From positions 124,001-188,000 of the forward strand of contig NC_018386.1 of NCBI RefSeq assembly GCF_000208865.1: a stretch of DNA of 64,000 nt, read 5' to 3'. Under the pieces are notes generated by a model. It searched no databases, had not been told where the DNA came from, and saw nothing but the letters and a program-made list of their open reading frames with translations. The position numbers and the translations under genes are program-made. Source of the stretch: Neospora caninum Liverpool. Its lineage: Eukaryota; Apicomplexa; Conoidasida; Eucoccidiorida; Sarcocystidae. Of this stretch, positions 22,901 to 33,100 are shown piece by piece; within the stretch, counting starts at the first letter, position 1; the number at the start of each line of letters is the position of its first letter.

Positions 22901-25007
22901 AAAGGCAGACGACCCAGAGGCTGCCGATGACATCTTCAAAAAGTACCAGGATGACGCAGAGCGCCTCGAGGCTGCACTGGCGAAGGAGCGAGCGAGACAG
23001 CACATGATTCTGCAGTCGCAGCTTCACCAAAAGGTCAACAGAAAGGAATTGCAGCTCAGACAAGAAGGCGAGGTAGGAGCCGAGACGGACCCGTTCGAGG
23101 CGGCATCTGGCCATGCGCCTTGCATGCTGCTACAGAGCGCTCAGGTCTTTCCACGGCATACCTGCACATCTCTGCATGCGCCTGCATCTAGGCACACGCA
23201 TGCATCTGCGGCTGCACTCGGTTTCACTCGTACACTGAGCGGGGTAAGTGTTTGGGGAAACGAGTGTAGATATACGTCAACGAGTGCCGACGGAACCGCT
23301 CTGCCGCAGACGGCGTGCCCGCGAGTGCTTCGACAAGTCGATAGCTTAGAGACACGTGGAGGGAATCCATGCGTTCGCGCAGTTAGAAAAGGTTTTTGTG
23401 GGTCGTACGGCGCCTCTGAAGCCTGGTGCCTGCCTCGCGCAGGGTCAGATGTCGGAGGAGCGGGCGCGTCTGAAGAAGACGAGGGACTTGGCGGCAGTGA
23501 CACAAGAGACGGGCGACGCGGCCACGGACGCGGAAGAACTCGACGAACAGGAAATGTGGAAGTATTTCTTCACGGTTCGGGTGGCTGAAGAAGTGGCTAA
23601 GAAGGCGAAAAGGATTCAGGAACTCTTGCGCGCCGCTCTTAGACAGCTCACCTCTGGCCCGCCGAAAGAGGAAGGTACTGCGCAACCGCCACCAAACGTC
23701 CACGGAAGGTAGACCAGGTTTCTCAGTGTGTATGACGACGAAACCAATCGATCGCCAAAGTGATATACACGAGCGGGTCTTCCGTATACAAATATACTAC
23801 TCCTGCGCTGAGCGAACAGCCACACTGAAAGGACACAGAGGAAGAGATCTCCGCGACACGATCTCAATCGGACTCAAGGCCACACATGAGTGACAACGTA
23901 AATACAGGTTTGCCTGCATGCGGTGTGGAGACGGAAGAACAGCGACGGCTTTGCATGACTAAACGTATGGGTGCTTGCTCAACCAAGCTCTATCCGCGCG
24001 TGCGCGCACAGATGCGTGCCTGAAGAGGGAGCAGCCGATCTAGATACGCGGAACGGGATTTGCAGCGCCTGACTGCCTGGCCCCAGGAATGGGTATGGCA
24101 TCGCACAGGTGTCTCTCCTTATACAAACACGCGTACATTCTGGATATAAACGTGCTCTCTTTTGCTCGACGTTCAGTGTACATCCAAGGTCTATTTGATT
24201 GCTCTGCATGTTTTTGCTTCCCGTGTATCCATTGGTTTGTGGGGTTTTGGGTTCTCTCCTTCCTTTGTGTCGCTCCCTCGCAACCGCCGGCGATCGTGCA
24301 GGTGAAGAGGTCAAAGCCTTCGCCACTCCGGAGAGTATCGAAAACCTACTTGACAAGGTGAGGCGCCTCCGCCTGTTGCTCTTTTTTCTGATTCCTCTCT
24401 CTAAGTGTAGGTTGCATGAATACGACGAAGTTTGTGTAAACGGGCGCGTGTACGCGAAGATACATCTATCAGCCACATGAGGTCCCCGTGTGTATCTACG
24501 GTATATAAGTATCGAGGAAGAAGACGGTGTCTGGATTCGGTTTCGTACCGACATATGCCGGAGCAGCCGTTGCGTGTAAGATTCAGAGCCTCAGTCCCCC
24601 ATCCGCGTCGTGCATTATCCACAGGGGCACGGGACACTCATAGAGCTGTACGGACACTCTTACCCGGTTTGCTTCTCGCTACACCAAGCTGGGCTTTTCC
24701 AGGAACCGTTTCCCACTGGTTTGTTCATCTGAGGATCTCTGACAAGGTTCCCGTTCGGCTGAATGTTCTCCCGGGTGCGCAGCCTCTAAACTCGCCTTAG
24801 GGCTTCATAGTGCGGCGGTCTAGCTGCCCGGTGTTGCGTACGCGCATCTGAAGCGGTACCCGGCGTACATTGAGCGAGTGAAATCTGAAATGCATGTGTA
24901 GTGTTTTTTTTTTGCTGACTGTGGACCACGTTGTGTGGTTGTCTGTACAGCTTTCGAGATTGACGGAGGCACTCGTAGTCCCCGAGGACGACGAGGACGA
25001 GGAGTGA
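446..25007 (+). CDS. Giant GCC2/GCC3 cysteine-module membrane protein with coiled-coil tail (5' partial)
   Basis: I read one spliced gene of at least 32 exons (10,103 coding nt, about 3,367 codons), open on the left: the first exon (446-560) enters in phase after an intron acceptor and no start codon is visible. The order is about 1,470 residues of CPxG-xxxC modules (GCC2/GCC3, now called ephrin-receptor-like), about 260 residues of other ectodomain, one transmembrane helix, then a long charged coiled coil ending in an acidic PEDDEDEE-stop. All junctions keep frame under GT-AG rules. Two are ambiguous: the exon ending at 17750 or 17799, and the donor at 20804 or 20834. It is likely a surface or secretory-organelle type I membrane protein with a large cytosolic scaffold. 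Coccidian CRMP proteins share the cysteine modules but, as I recall, are multi-pass, so I do not equate them. Function is unknown. Confidence 0.88.
3769..3860. repeat. Compound TA / TAGA / CATA microsatellite
   Basis: A TA run is followed by about five TAGA units and then about thirteen CATA units. It lies in the intron between exons 3153-3606 and 4143-4282 of the GCC2/GCC3 gene. Confidence 0.95.
5541..5706. repeat. TA and TGTA microsatellites
   Basis: Two TA runs flank a TGTA/TATG-rich stretch in the intron between exons 5325-5466 and 6030-7870. Confidence 0.95.
7989..8107. repeat. Degenerate ATATGCATAC-rich stretch
   Basis: Imperfect alternation of CATATA, ATATGCATAC and TATGCATATACG words in the intron following the long exon 6030-7870. 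Self-complementary ATGCAT words recur. Confidence 0.8.
8972..9036. repeat. GTGCGT microsatellite
   Basis: Alternating GTGC/GTGT units lie in the intron between exons 8457-8770 and 9404-10083. This is a potential Z-DNA-type purine-pyrimidine alternation. Confidence 0.9.
10711..12592 (+). other. Juxtamembrane ectodomain with a cupredoxin-like segment (exons 12-14)
   Basis: Exons 10711-10943, 11402-11844 and 12474-12592. The first encodes an unrecognised cysteine-containing domain. The other two give a pattern typical of cupredoxin folds: a strand ending in KGDTIIWMIAG, a variable middle, then YFAFSFTVPGQYVF and a final strand IFRVLDEG. Cupredoxins typically show GD-x-V-x-W and F-T-F-x-x-PG-x-Y-x-F. 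The usual copper ligands (late Cys, His, Met) are absent, so it would be a non-copper structural domain. The fold is inferred from pattern only. Confidence 0.5.
12928..12986. repeat. 29-bp tandem duplication
   Basis: Two adjacent near-identical 29-bp copies of a TTCTCACACGCTCTGG-type unit. They lie in the intron just before the transmembrane exon, in pyrimidine-rich sequence upstream of its acceptor. Confidence 0.85.
13045..13642 (+). other. Transmembrane exon (exon 15)
   Basis: The exon begins extracellular, crosses the membrane with a hydrophobic run of about 22 residues (LLFLGALGILWAFVLIVSWL) and ends it with the stop-transfer charges RKQR. It then enters a cytosolic segment rich in acidic and basic residues. 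With cysteine modules upstream and coiled coil downstream, type I topology is the natural reading. The donor at 13643 is GTACGG. The exon ends in phase 0. Confidence 0.8.
13726..13844. repeat. CATA/CGTA microsatellite
   Basis: CATACATA units interrupted by CGTA and CCTA, directly after the transmembrane exon, in the following intron. Confidence 0.95.
15772..15843. repeat. TATA/GATA-rich microsatellite
   Basis: Short TA and GATATA runs in the intron between exons 15376-15578 and 15911-16146. Confidence 0.85.
16833..16924. repeat. TA microsatellite
   Basis: Two TA runs separated by ATGTAGATGT words, in the intron before the 37-nt exon 17056-17092. Confidence 0.95.
18286..18365. repeat. 50-bp repeat with TACATGGATAGAGT sub-units
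   Basis: A block starting GGGTAGCCCTATACA recurs 50 bp later, and within it an 18-bp TACATGGATAGAGTCGTA-type word is repeated. It is intronic, between exons 18045-18111 and 18486-18571. Confidence 0.8.
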
Positions 25008-27050
25008 TGTTTTGCGCCTTTCACTGCAGCAGCAGCAGCATCGCTGTACCCGAAAACGTACTAAGCTTCGATGATCCATTCAGCTGTGCATTGTCAAAAG
25101 TCTCGGTTATGACTAACATACTGTCTTTAAAAACTGCTGATTCTCTGTCGCATGGGCCCAACGGGCTTCTTGATCCAAATGGAGCTTCCCTTGTCATCTC
25201 TGGATTTATCTAGCTATGGACGCTGCTCGTGTTTCGTGGAAACCCCTTGCCTGGACGGGACAATCAGGGACCTGAACACCAAGCCATACTCGGAAATGGA
25301 TTTGTCCTACACATGTTATTTTTTCGGTTACACACTTCCTGGACAAAAGAGCGACTCGTACGCATCCGCTCCCCGGTATCTGCCTACTGGCAGTGTGTAC
25401 CATTTGTCGGCGTATTATCTGAGCCTATAGAACGCTTGCCAGTCTACACCTCTGGTAGCCAGGGGAGAGGGCGGTCGTTAGAACACGACTGGGCAAGCTG
25501 TGAAATGCACTGCCGGCCAGAGGCTACTGGAACACGGCTGCTGCGGAGTGCACCGTAGCGCGAGTTGGTGTTCCACAGACACTAGAATCGGAGAAGAGAC
25601 GTAGGCAGAAGTCATCGTAGTCCTGCATCGGTGATGCATGTTCCGGCTTCTCGGCGAGGCTACTTGGTTGGCCCTCCGGACTAACTTCTTGGGAAACTTC
25701 CTGTCCGCCGAAGAAAAAGTATCCAGGATGCACGGCTTCTGCGTGCTTCGCTTGCCTGCTTACGAGGTTTTGATCCTGTTGGGGCAAGGGTATTTTTTGC
25801 GACAGCATGTGCTTCTTACGGAGTCGCAAAGATCAAGACATGCATCTGCGCTCGCGAGTCGCCGTGCATGCCAGTGACCCGAGCAAGCACTTTCACACTC
25901 TCGCAGTTCAGGGTTTACGACGGGTTCATAACGGCGAAAAAGAGGTTTCCTCGCTCGATTCAAGGCAGTGTGCTACAGACGTGTCATCTACGCAATCCCT
26001 GCCTATAAGCGTGGGAAATAGAATTGGTGCTGGTTTCTTGAGACAGCACGTCAGACCGGGGCTCTGGGGAGCTAATCTGGGTACATTCTTCTTTGTTTGT
26101 GAAGCTGGACGGGAAAGTTCCACGGAAAGCCTCCGGACCTGGAACTTTGTGGGTCCACTTTTCGGGACATCAGAAGTTGCCACAAGTGTCTCGTTCTTTG
26201 TCCACCACGTGCTTTTTGCCACAGAGCAGGTCGGATTCCTGTTCACTGAATCTCCGGGTGGTCTGCTAGCCGTGTGGACTAGCTCTCTCGCAGCATGTGG
26301 CGGGAGTCGGAGCAATGTCTTGAAGGCCCCGGTCAAAAACTGAGTGGTCTACGGAATCCCCCATTCTTCCTCTTGAGAAAAAGCGCCTTGAAAGCGAAAA
26401 AATAGGAGGGCCCATTCGCTTGTGAGGGAGACCTAAAGTGTCACCCCAGCCAGTTTTTTTCTCCTGCTCCGGTGCCATGCAACTGCGATTGACAGCGGCC
26501 GGGGAGCGGATCTCCGACTTCGTGCGCGCGATGGTTAGTTTCGCTTGAACATCCGCGTCGCTCCGCTGCCCAATCAGCCGCCTTCTTTGCTGAAAAAAAA
26601 TTCAGAAACTTCAAGCTCAAAGCGTGTCCAAATTCTCTTCGGCACGTGACGCACTCGCCATTTTGGGCGGTGGAAAGGTCCCGTAGAGTCGCTTCTTCCC
26701 GAGTGACTGCAGGTGACAGACAGTCGGTTCGGTCGATGCGGCAGTGCAGAGAAGAATGCAGTTGGCCATGCAGTTTCCCTTGCGCTTTGTGTGAGCCATT
26801 TCAACTGAGCGAGGAACCTTGAGAAGGCTGGGACGGAACTGTTTACTCGAAAGAAAGTCAACCTGCAGACGGGAACACGTCGGTGGGCGAAGGCTCACGC
26901 TTTGCCGCTGTTCAGCGTGCGGGCCCCGGGTGCCTGAAATGTGGTCCAACGTCGATTCGAAATGCCAGCTTCTTCGATATTGAGGCTGAAACGACGGAAC
27001 GTTTTCGAGAGCTACCCTTGCTAAAACTGCAGCTCGTGAATTAAGTCAGA
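25008..27050. other. Intergenic region between the GCC2/GCC3 gene and the PP2C gene
   Basis: Two kilobases should hold the 3' UTR of the upstream gene and the promoter and 5' UTR of the phosphatase. A 178-codon ATG-initiated frame (25807-26343, +) is open but matches no family I know and has no clear splice context. I treat it as unproven. A TGCATGC word lies at 25865-25871. No repeat or RNA gene seen. Confidence 0.5.
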
Positions 27051-29538
27051 ATGCAGCGGGAACCAGCGTCTCCGTGCTGCTGCGGCTGCCCGCTGGCGAG
27101 AGAGACAGAATTTTACCAAAATGCGGATTCTAAAGCGCTCCCTCGCTTGTACTTCTACGCCTGCGGCAAATCCAGGCAGCACCCTCTCAAGGGTGGTCCA
27201 TTAAAGACCACCAATGCAGACGCCTTCCTCATCGATCGCCAAGTAAGCGTCTCGCCGTTTCCGCAACCTCAAGGCTCACCTGGGAGCAGCAGAACAGCGC
27301 AGCTTAGACCTGGGCAGCAAGTGACGTATTTTCGTGGGTACAGAATGTCCCTTAGTCCATGCGCAGTTGACCTCCGCCCCTTAGAGCCAAGTTGACCCGA
27401 AACAGGAAATACACACCGAGAGGTTCTCCAGAATAACTCCGCTATTGAGCACTGGTTGGCCTTTGCCTGCCCGCAACGCACACGAAACAGTTTTTCAGTC
27501 TGGGCATGACTTTCCCGGGCTACACCTGTGATTGTCATCGTGTTTTCATTGCTTTTCAGACACGTGCTTCTCGTGAAGCGTTCTAGCCTGTTTTAGTGTG
27601 CACTTCGGCGACACGTCCTCCGCAATGAAGCCACATAACTGGAAGGGTGCTCCCCTGTCGGATCTCCTTAGAAGGCAGAGGCTGTCACCACGCGGTGCTT
27701 TGTCGGCGTGTTTCGTGGGACGGGATCCGCTTTACCCCGTCTTATGACACATTTTGACAGATGGAAAAATCGACTGTGTCGTGTCCCTTTTCCAGGTCCT
27801 CGGTATTGCCGATGGTGTCAGCTCGGTTGAGGCCGAAGGCTTCGATCCTTCCCGCCTCCCCGTTGAGCTCCTCACGGAGTGTTCCATAGAGTGTCGCGCT
27901 CGCCAGCAGTGCTCCTCTGTGTACGATGCAGAATCAGAGAACCTGTGGACAGAGTGGGACGTGAAAGAGTTCAGTCCTCAGGAATATCCTCTCCACATCC
28001 TTTCTCGGGCACACGCATCGTGTTCAAGTTGGGGTGCCACAACCTGTGTTCTCACGATACTCGACCAGAGCTACTTGTGGACAGTGAACATTGGAGATAG
28101 TCAGGCGCTCGTTCTGCGACGAACGAGTATTCCTCCGCGGACAGTTCCGGTGGATCAATACAGGGACCACGAATTGTGTTACAGCTCGCGAAGCAGAATT
28201 GGAGATCTGTCTCTCTGTGGAGGATACCAGGTAATTCATAGAGTCACACCGCAGCAACACTTTTTTAACTGCCCTTTTCAACTAACGCGTATGCCTGATT
28301 TGGACTGCTCCTTCGGGGAAGTTCTACGGCGGACTGCGGATTCTGCGGACGTCTCTGGGCATGAAGTTGAGGCTGGGGATATTATCATTATGGGAAGTGA
28401 CGGATTGTTTGACAACCTCTTCGACGAGGATATCTTGCACGTCGTGAACAAGCTGTGTTGGGGAGCAAGTAAACCAGGCGAACCACCATCGACTGACCCA
28501 CATGTCGTCGCGGAAAAGCTCCTGGAGGTATGGTACATGAGCGAGCGAATTCTTTTTGACAACGTGGAAAGCAATTCAGGTGGTGTCTGTGCAGCAGTTG
28601 TTCTCTAATCTTTACGTGTTCTGTTCATCCTGCCAACCTGTGGAAAAAGATGTTGCATACACCAGGCAGCGTCCACGTGCAAAATGCGCAGGTGACCTCG
28701 AGGTTAAGTGACCCCTGTGTTTCGCTTTGGCCTCACAGAACGGTGGCGTCCTTCACTTCAGTGCGACACCAAGACTTTCTCGACGGTCACGGCTCGTGCG
28801 CGTTTTGAGATTCCAGCTGAAGTTTCTGTCCATTTTTGTGCGTGTCTTTGTGTGTACCAGATGGCGATGATTGCAGCCAATGGGTGTTCCGACTCGGAGA
28901 AAGCGTATTTGACTCCCTATGCCGAAGGGGCGTTCCTTGAGTTGGGAAAGCGGCTGTACGGAGGAAAGCCCGATGACATTACGGCTGTCGTTGGCTACAT
29001 TATTGATCGCGAAGCGCGATCCAGAGGGAAAGTGGGGGATTCTAACAGAACTGGAGCCGTGAAGATGATCGAACGGGATCAAGTTGGAGCGCAAGACACA
29101 TTTCCCCACGGAAGCATGGATCCGATTGGGGAGTTGGCTGCTGAGGAAGTTGCGAGTCATATGCCGAATGGTCCTTCGCTGAAATTCTACGCGAACCCAG
29201 TTCACCAACAGGGCATTGGTGTTGGTGACGCAGATTCAAAAACCGAAGGGTTCATCAACAAAGCGAACAGCAGTAGATCTGCCTTGCTGTCTTGTCAACG
29301 GTCGCAAGGCCAATCTTTGCTACCAGCGCCCACAAAGCGAGTTGACCATCCACCTTTAAATGAGACGCACACGTCGTTAAAGCCCAAATTGGATATGCAA
29401 TATGCATCTCTTGCTGCTGCTGTAGCGTCGTCCAGACGAAGCTTTCCACCGGGCGTAGGACGGGGAGCATTGCCAGCAGCCCCTGCGTGGGTTGCTTCGG
29501 TCCACTCGGTGCCTGCTGCGTTCGGCTCGAAAGTTTGA
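27051..29538 (+). CDS. PP2C-type protein phosphatase (PTC7-like)
   Basis: Three exons (27051-27242, 27796-28527, 28861-29538) join in phase 0 to give 533 residues. This is a metal-dependent Ser/Thr phosphatase of the PPM family. PP2C motifs run in order: ADAF near residue 52, GIADGVSS at 67-74 (metal-binding Asp), GDSQALVLR from 164, GSDGLFDN at 264-271 and GGKPDDITAVVGYI from 342. GxADGV followed by GFDPS resembles PTC7/PPTC7, which act in mitochondria in yeast and animals. The canonical GEDA in the first motif reads NADA here; the Asp is kept. The last 170 residues are Ser-rich, low complexity and probably disordered. An in-frame TAA at 27042 supports the start, though an upstream exon via the AG at 27048-27049 is possible. 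No clear targeting peptide is seen. Confidence 0.87.
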
Positions 29539-30125
29539 GACACCCTGTTACAAACGGTCCCGGAACATTGTCACTGTGAACAGACCGTTTGTAGGAAAGC
29601 CTGTCGTTTTACACCTTCCATCTCAATTGCTCTGCATATCAGTCCCATCGGATGTTGGCGGGCATAACACCCTGGTGTGACAAGATGGTGTGGGGAGCGA
29701 TGGGCCAGATACCTGCACTCTCGCGTACAGGTCCGGGGTGTGGACTAAATTTGTTTTTTTTTCTGGTTTCTTCGAACATCGGAGGTCCTTTAACAGTTTG
29801 ATGGAGTTCATTCGTCTCCTCGCTGGCCGGGCATTCCGTGCTTCAAGCAGGTGGTAGAAGAATAAACGATAATCGCCCTTTAGCTAGCACGACCTCACGC
29901 TGAGTTTGCTCGCCTTTGGAGCCTCAGAGTCTGTCGACCTGACTTCGTTTTAGAAAGGTTCACGACCCTGTGCTCACGGTCATTTCATGAGGAATGGCAA
30001 TGCCTTACAGAATCGTCATGGTCCCGGGCTGATTGCCCGGCTTAAGTGTGTTTTGGTTACATCCAGATGGCCAGGCAGAGTACAACAATTTGTGTCTACT
30101 ATATTCGGTAGGGTCAGCTCGTCTA
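29539..30125. other. Convergent 3' spacer, PP2C / delta-tubulin
   Basis: A 587-bp tail-to-tail spacer that must contain both 3' UTRs. No repeat, ORF of note or RNA gene seen. Confidence 0.7.
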
Positions 30126-33100
30126 TCAAAGCATCTCGTACGCCTGAACAATCTCTTCGAGTCTTTCTATCGATGCCTGAATTTCGGACCGGGGAAGTCC
30201 GTGTCTCTCATAATGGTGAGTGTAGGCGTTGCACGCCATCATCGCTTTCGCTTTCCGCAACCCTCTGCATCACAGGAGATACACAATGAAAAACTCGATC
30301 CAAGTGAGCACCTGGCCATTTGCTTTGGAACATTCCAACGTCTTCAGGGTGGCTGAGAGGGATGGCAAAAGAACTTTGCCGAGCTACAAACATCGGTAGC
30401 GACTTTGTCTCTTACGTAAGGTGGTCCATGGAATAGCCAACGGCAATCGCCAAATGAGCAAGCCAGGAGAGGACTTTGTTTGTCATCCCAAGTTGTAAAT
30501 GCAGATCATGCATGAATGGTAAGCTGTGTTATCCAGGCGTATATCTGTGACTCGTCGCACTTCTAGAATGAGCGGCCGGAGTGTTTGTGTTGGTATAACA
30601 CATTTCCATAATCCTTGTGGGAGTCTCAAAAATTAGAGACACACTGCTTTGCGAAACCAGCACTTTTCCACGAAGCTTTACACCACCTCACTTACTCACG
30701 CAGCGCTACTAAAGGCGTCTGGCAGTTTGAGACCAGGCTCACGCTCCTTTGCCTCGTGCCACCGTAGCCGCCAAGTCTCTCTCGGATAACCTGCGCAAGA
30801 TACACAGTGATGTGACGTCCTCAGGGAAGAGCGGCCGACCCCTGATGTGGTGAGCTTTTCTTCCTGTATGCGCTCATTCAAGCAAATGATGCGCTCATTC
30901 AAGCAACCGATGCGCTCCTTCAAGCAACCGAGCACATCTCTTTGCTCACCCCAGTTGGTGGTGTCTTCTTTCCTCCCAAACTCCTTCTAACCACGCTGCC
31001 TCTAGCCGATGCAAGGGTCACTACGACAAACAGTTGCACACTTCACCTTCTCATCTGATTCTGCAGCCCTCCAGCTCCGCTTGCTCCAGTTGCCGTTTCT
31101 CGGCTTTCCAAATTTCCAAGAGAGGTCGCTACTAAGCGACACTCTGGTGTGAGCATAACGTCAGCTAGGGTGTCGTGCGTATAGTTGCGCTCGACAGAAC
31201 TGCAGGTTTCTGCAGGAACTGCCTAGTTACTGAACCACTGTACAAGCGTGTCCACAAAAGGATGCATCTGCCAATACAGCCAGCTTGTCTCAACCATTCC
31301 AGCTTCAGCAAGGAACTAGCTCCCCCATCCGGCAGTCGAGGCGACCCAGATATGACCGGAGTGAGTTTTGCGCAAAGGTCCACGTTTCAGCATCCGCTGA
31401 GAAGGGCATCGCACGCTATGTGCAAGCGCCGAACCTTCCCGGCGTGTCAAACGGGAGCCTGTAGTCATTTGCGGGAGAGCGTCACGCGGATCCAGCGAAC
31501 GGTTGTTCTGGCCATCCTTACCCGTATCGGCACCGTGTCCTCCTTCCAGACCCGCACGGCTGCGTCAAGCTGTTCTTCGGGCCAGAACCGCTCTTCTGTT
31601 TCCGCAGTCTCAATGTCTCTCCCTCGCACGATTGCCCAGATCCCTACTGTCCGATTGGAGCCACTCCGTCGTTCTCCAGTCCTTGGGACAGTGTCGGTTT
31701 TCGGAATTCCAGATGTGACGCCTTCGTCGCGCCCGTATGTCCTTGCGTCTCCAGACGGGTTAGAACGGGGTCCACGGGGAGTCTTGTTTCGCCCTCCCTC
31801 AGAGTAAGGTGTGTGCGGCAGGGCCAACTTCCCAGTCCAGTCCGTGGACGACCTATACAGTTTGCCTTGCTTGGTTGGCGGCGACACAGCGCTGCCACGA
31901 TTGGGAAGTCGCTCAGAACCCACCGCAGCGCCGTTTCGTATGCGTCCGTCGCTGGCTCCAGAAGAGGCAGGGATCGTGGGGGTGCTTCGAGAGAACTGGC
32001 GGAGCACTTGCTTGAACAAAGCAGCGTATGAGTCGCCGCCGAAAGGACTATCGTGCTGGCAAGAAGACGAGAGGAATCCCCGTAGACTCTCGAAACTGTG
32101 GGCATTGGAAGCCGGAGTGGAAACGGGCATCGGGTTATGGAAAACAGTTAGAAGTTTATAGGCTGGCTGGCTGCAGAGGTCTCGCACGACAAAAGATAGT
32201 GGACTGGCTCCTAACGGGAGAGGTGCGCTCTCGTGGGTCGCGAAGCTACTGGGAGTCCCAGGTGAGACTGAAAGATTGCATGATGGGGTCTGCCGTCCGC
32301 TAGACGTTGCTTCTGCTCCACGACACCGCATGGATTGTCCTCTACGGTGGCTAGGTTGGAGCCTCAGCCGCCTTTGAAGGCATCCGGGTGCTTCCTGAGT
32401 AACCCACGAATGGTGAGGAAGCAGCGTGGCAGACGCAACTGCTGCGGAAATTGCACGGTTCAGGTCATCAAAAGACGGCCCCCCGCAGGTGGTACCTGGG
32501 CCTCTGCAGAGCTCCTCCAGACGCGCGTTTTCAGTGAGTACCATACCATCCCTGTAAGCGAACACCTCACAGAAACCAAAAAGCAACAGATGCAGCAAAC
32601 GCCTCACGCTCTGCCCGGGCGGTCTCCTCTCCATTGCTACACGCCGTTAAGCCCTTCCTCTCCATCTACTAAAGAGGTCCCTCAGGTCGGTACAAAGCGG
32701 CATAGCAGCAGGACGTCGTGACCGACCGGGGAGGCCTTGCCGCTGATGACATCGCGATTTCCGGTGCCTAGATAAGAGATGCCCGGACAGCTGGGGAGCT
32801 TCAGTTTTATGATGTCAAACCCACAACGTTTTGGAGGTACACATGTTCGCGAAATGCGTCAGTCAGTGGAGGCTCACCCGCCGGTAAAGGTGTAGTGCTA
32901 TCGAAAAAACGACCGCAGCGTACGGTGGAGAGTTAGCTGAGCAAATGCTGTTTTCTTTAGCCTCCCGAGAGGCACAATGGCTACGAGTTTAACGCCGTTT
33001 TTCGTTTCCGGGCAAAAGGGGAAACGGAATTTGCCGTGTGGATGAGCTGTCAGTGAAGCGAACGGTTGATTCTACTTCTCTCGAACCCGTCATGAAGACT

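Larger units (their letters stand above)
14199..25007 (+). other. Cytosolic coiled-coil tail (exons 16-32)
   Basis: Exons: 14199-15015, 15376-15578, 15911-16146, 16514-16696, 17056-17092, 17221-17750 (or 17799), 18045-18111, 18486-18571, 19099-19261, 19738-20018, 20382-20834 (or 20804), 21333-21488, 21844-22141, 22632-23072, 23443-23674, 24302-24357 and 24951-25007. The protein is Glu/Lys/Arg/Gln/Leu-rich with long heptad-like stretches such as KEKEAELKKQMEANIAALRE. No kinase, GTPase or motor motif is visible. The last two exons are tiny: 24302-24357 ends ENLLDK, and 24951-25007 encodes LSRLTEALVVPEDD plus EDEE-stop. They join in phase, so the stop at 23710-23712 would be used only if the intron after 23674 is retained. 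Confidence 0.75.

Noticed and set aside
23443..23712. Stop at 23710 as the end of the giant gene
   Set aside because: A GT donor at 23675 joins in phase to two further exons ending in a clean acidic C-terminus. Kept only as a possible alternative form.
446..25007. Assignment of the giant gene as a CRMP
   Set aside because: The cysteine modules are shared, but I see one membrane span and a long coiled-coil tail. As I recall, CRMPs are multi-pass without such a tail.
30066..30216. Plus-strand apparent exon with a clean acceptor, open frame and GTGAGT donor
   Set aside because: It is antisense to the last delta-tubulin exon, whose minus-strand peptide matches the conserved tubulin C-terminus. 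The plus-strand frame matches nothing and has no convincing partner exon.
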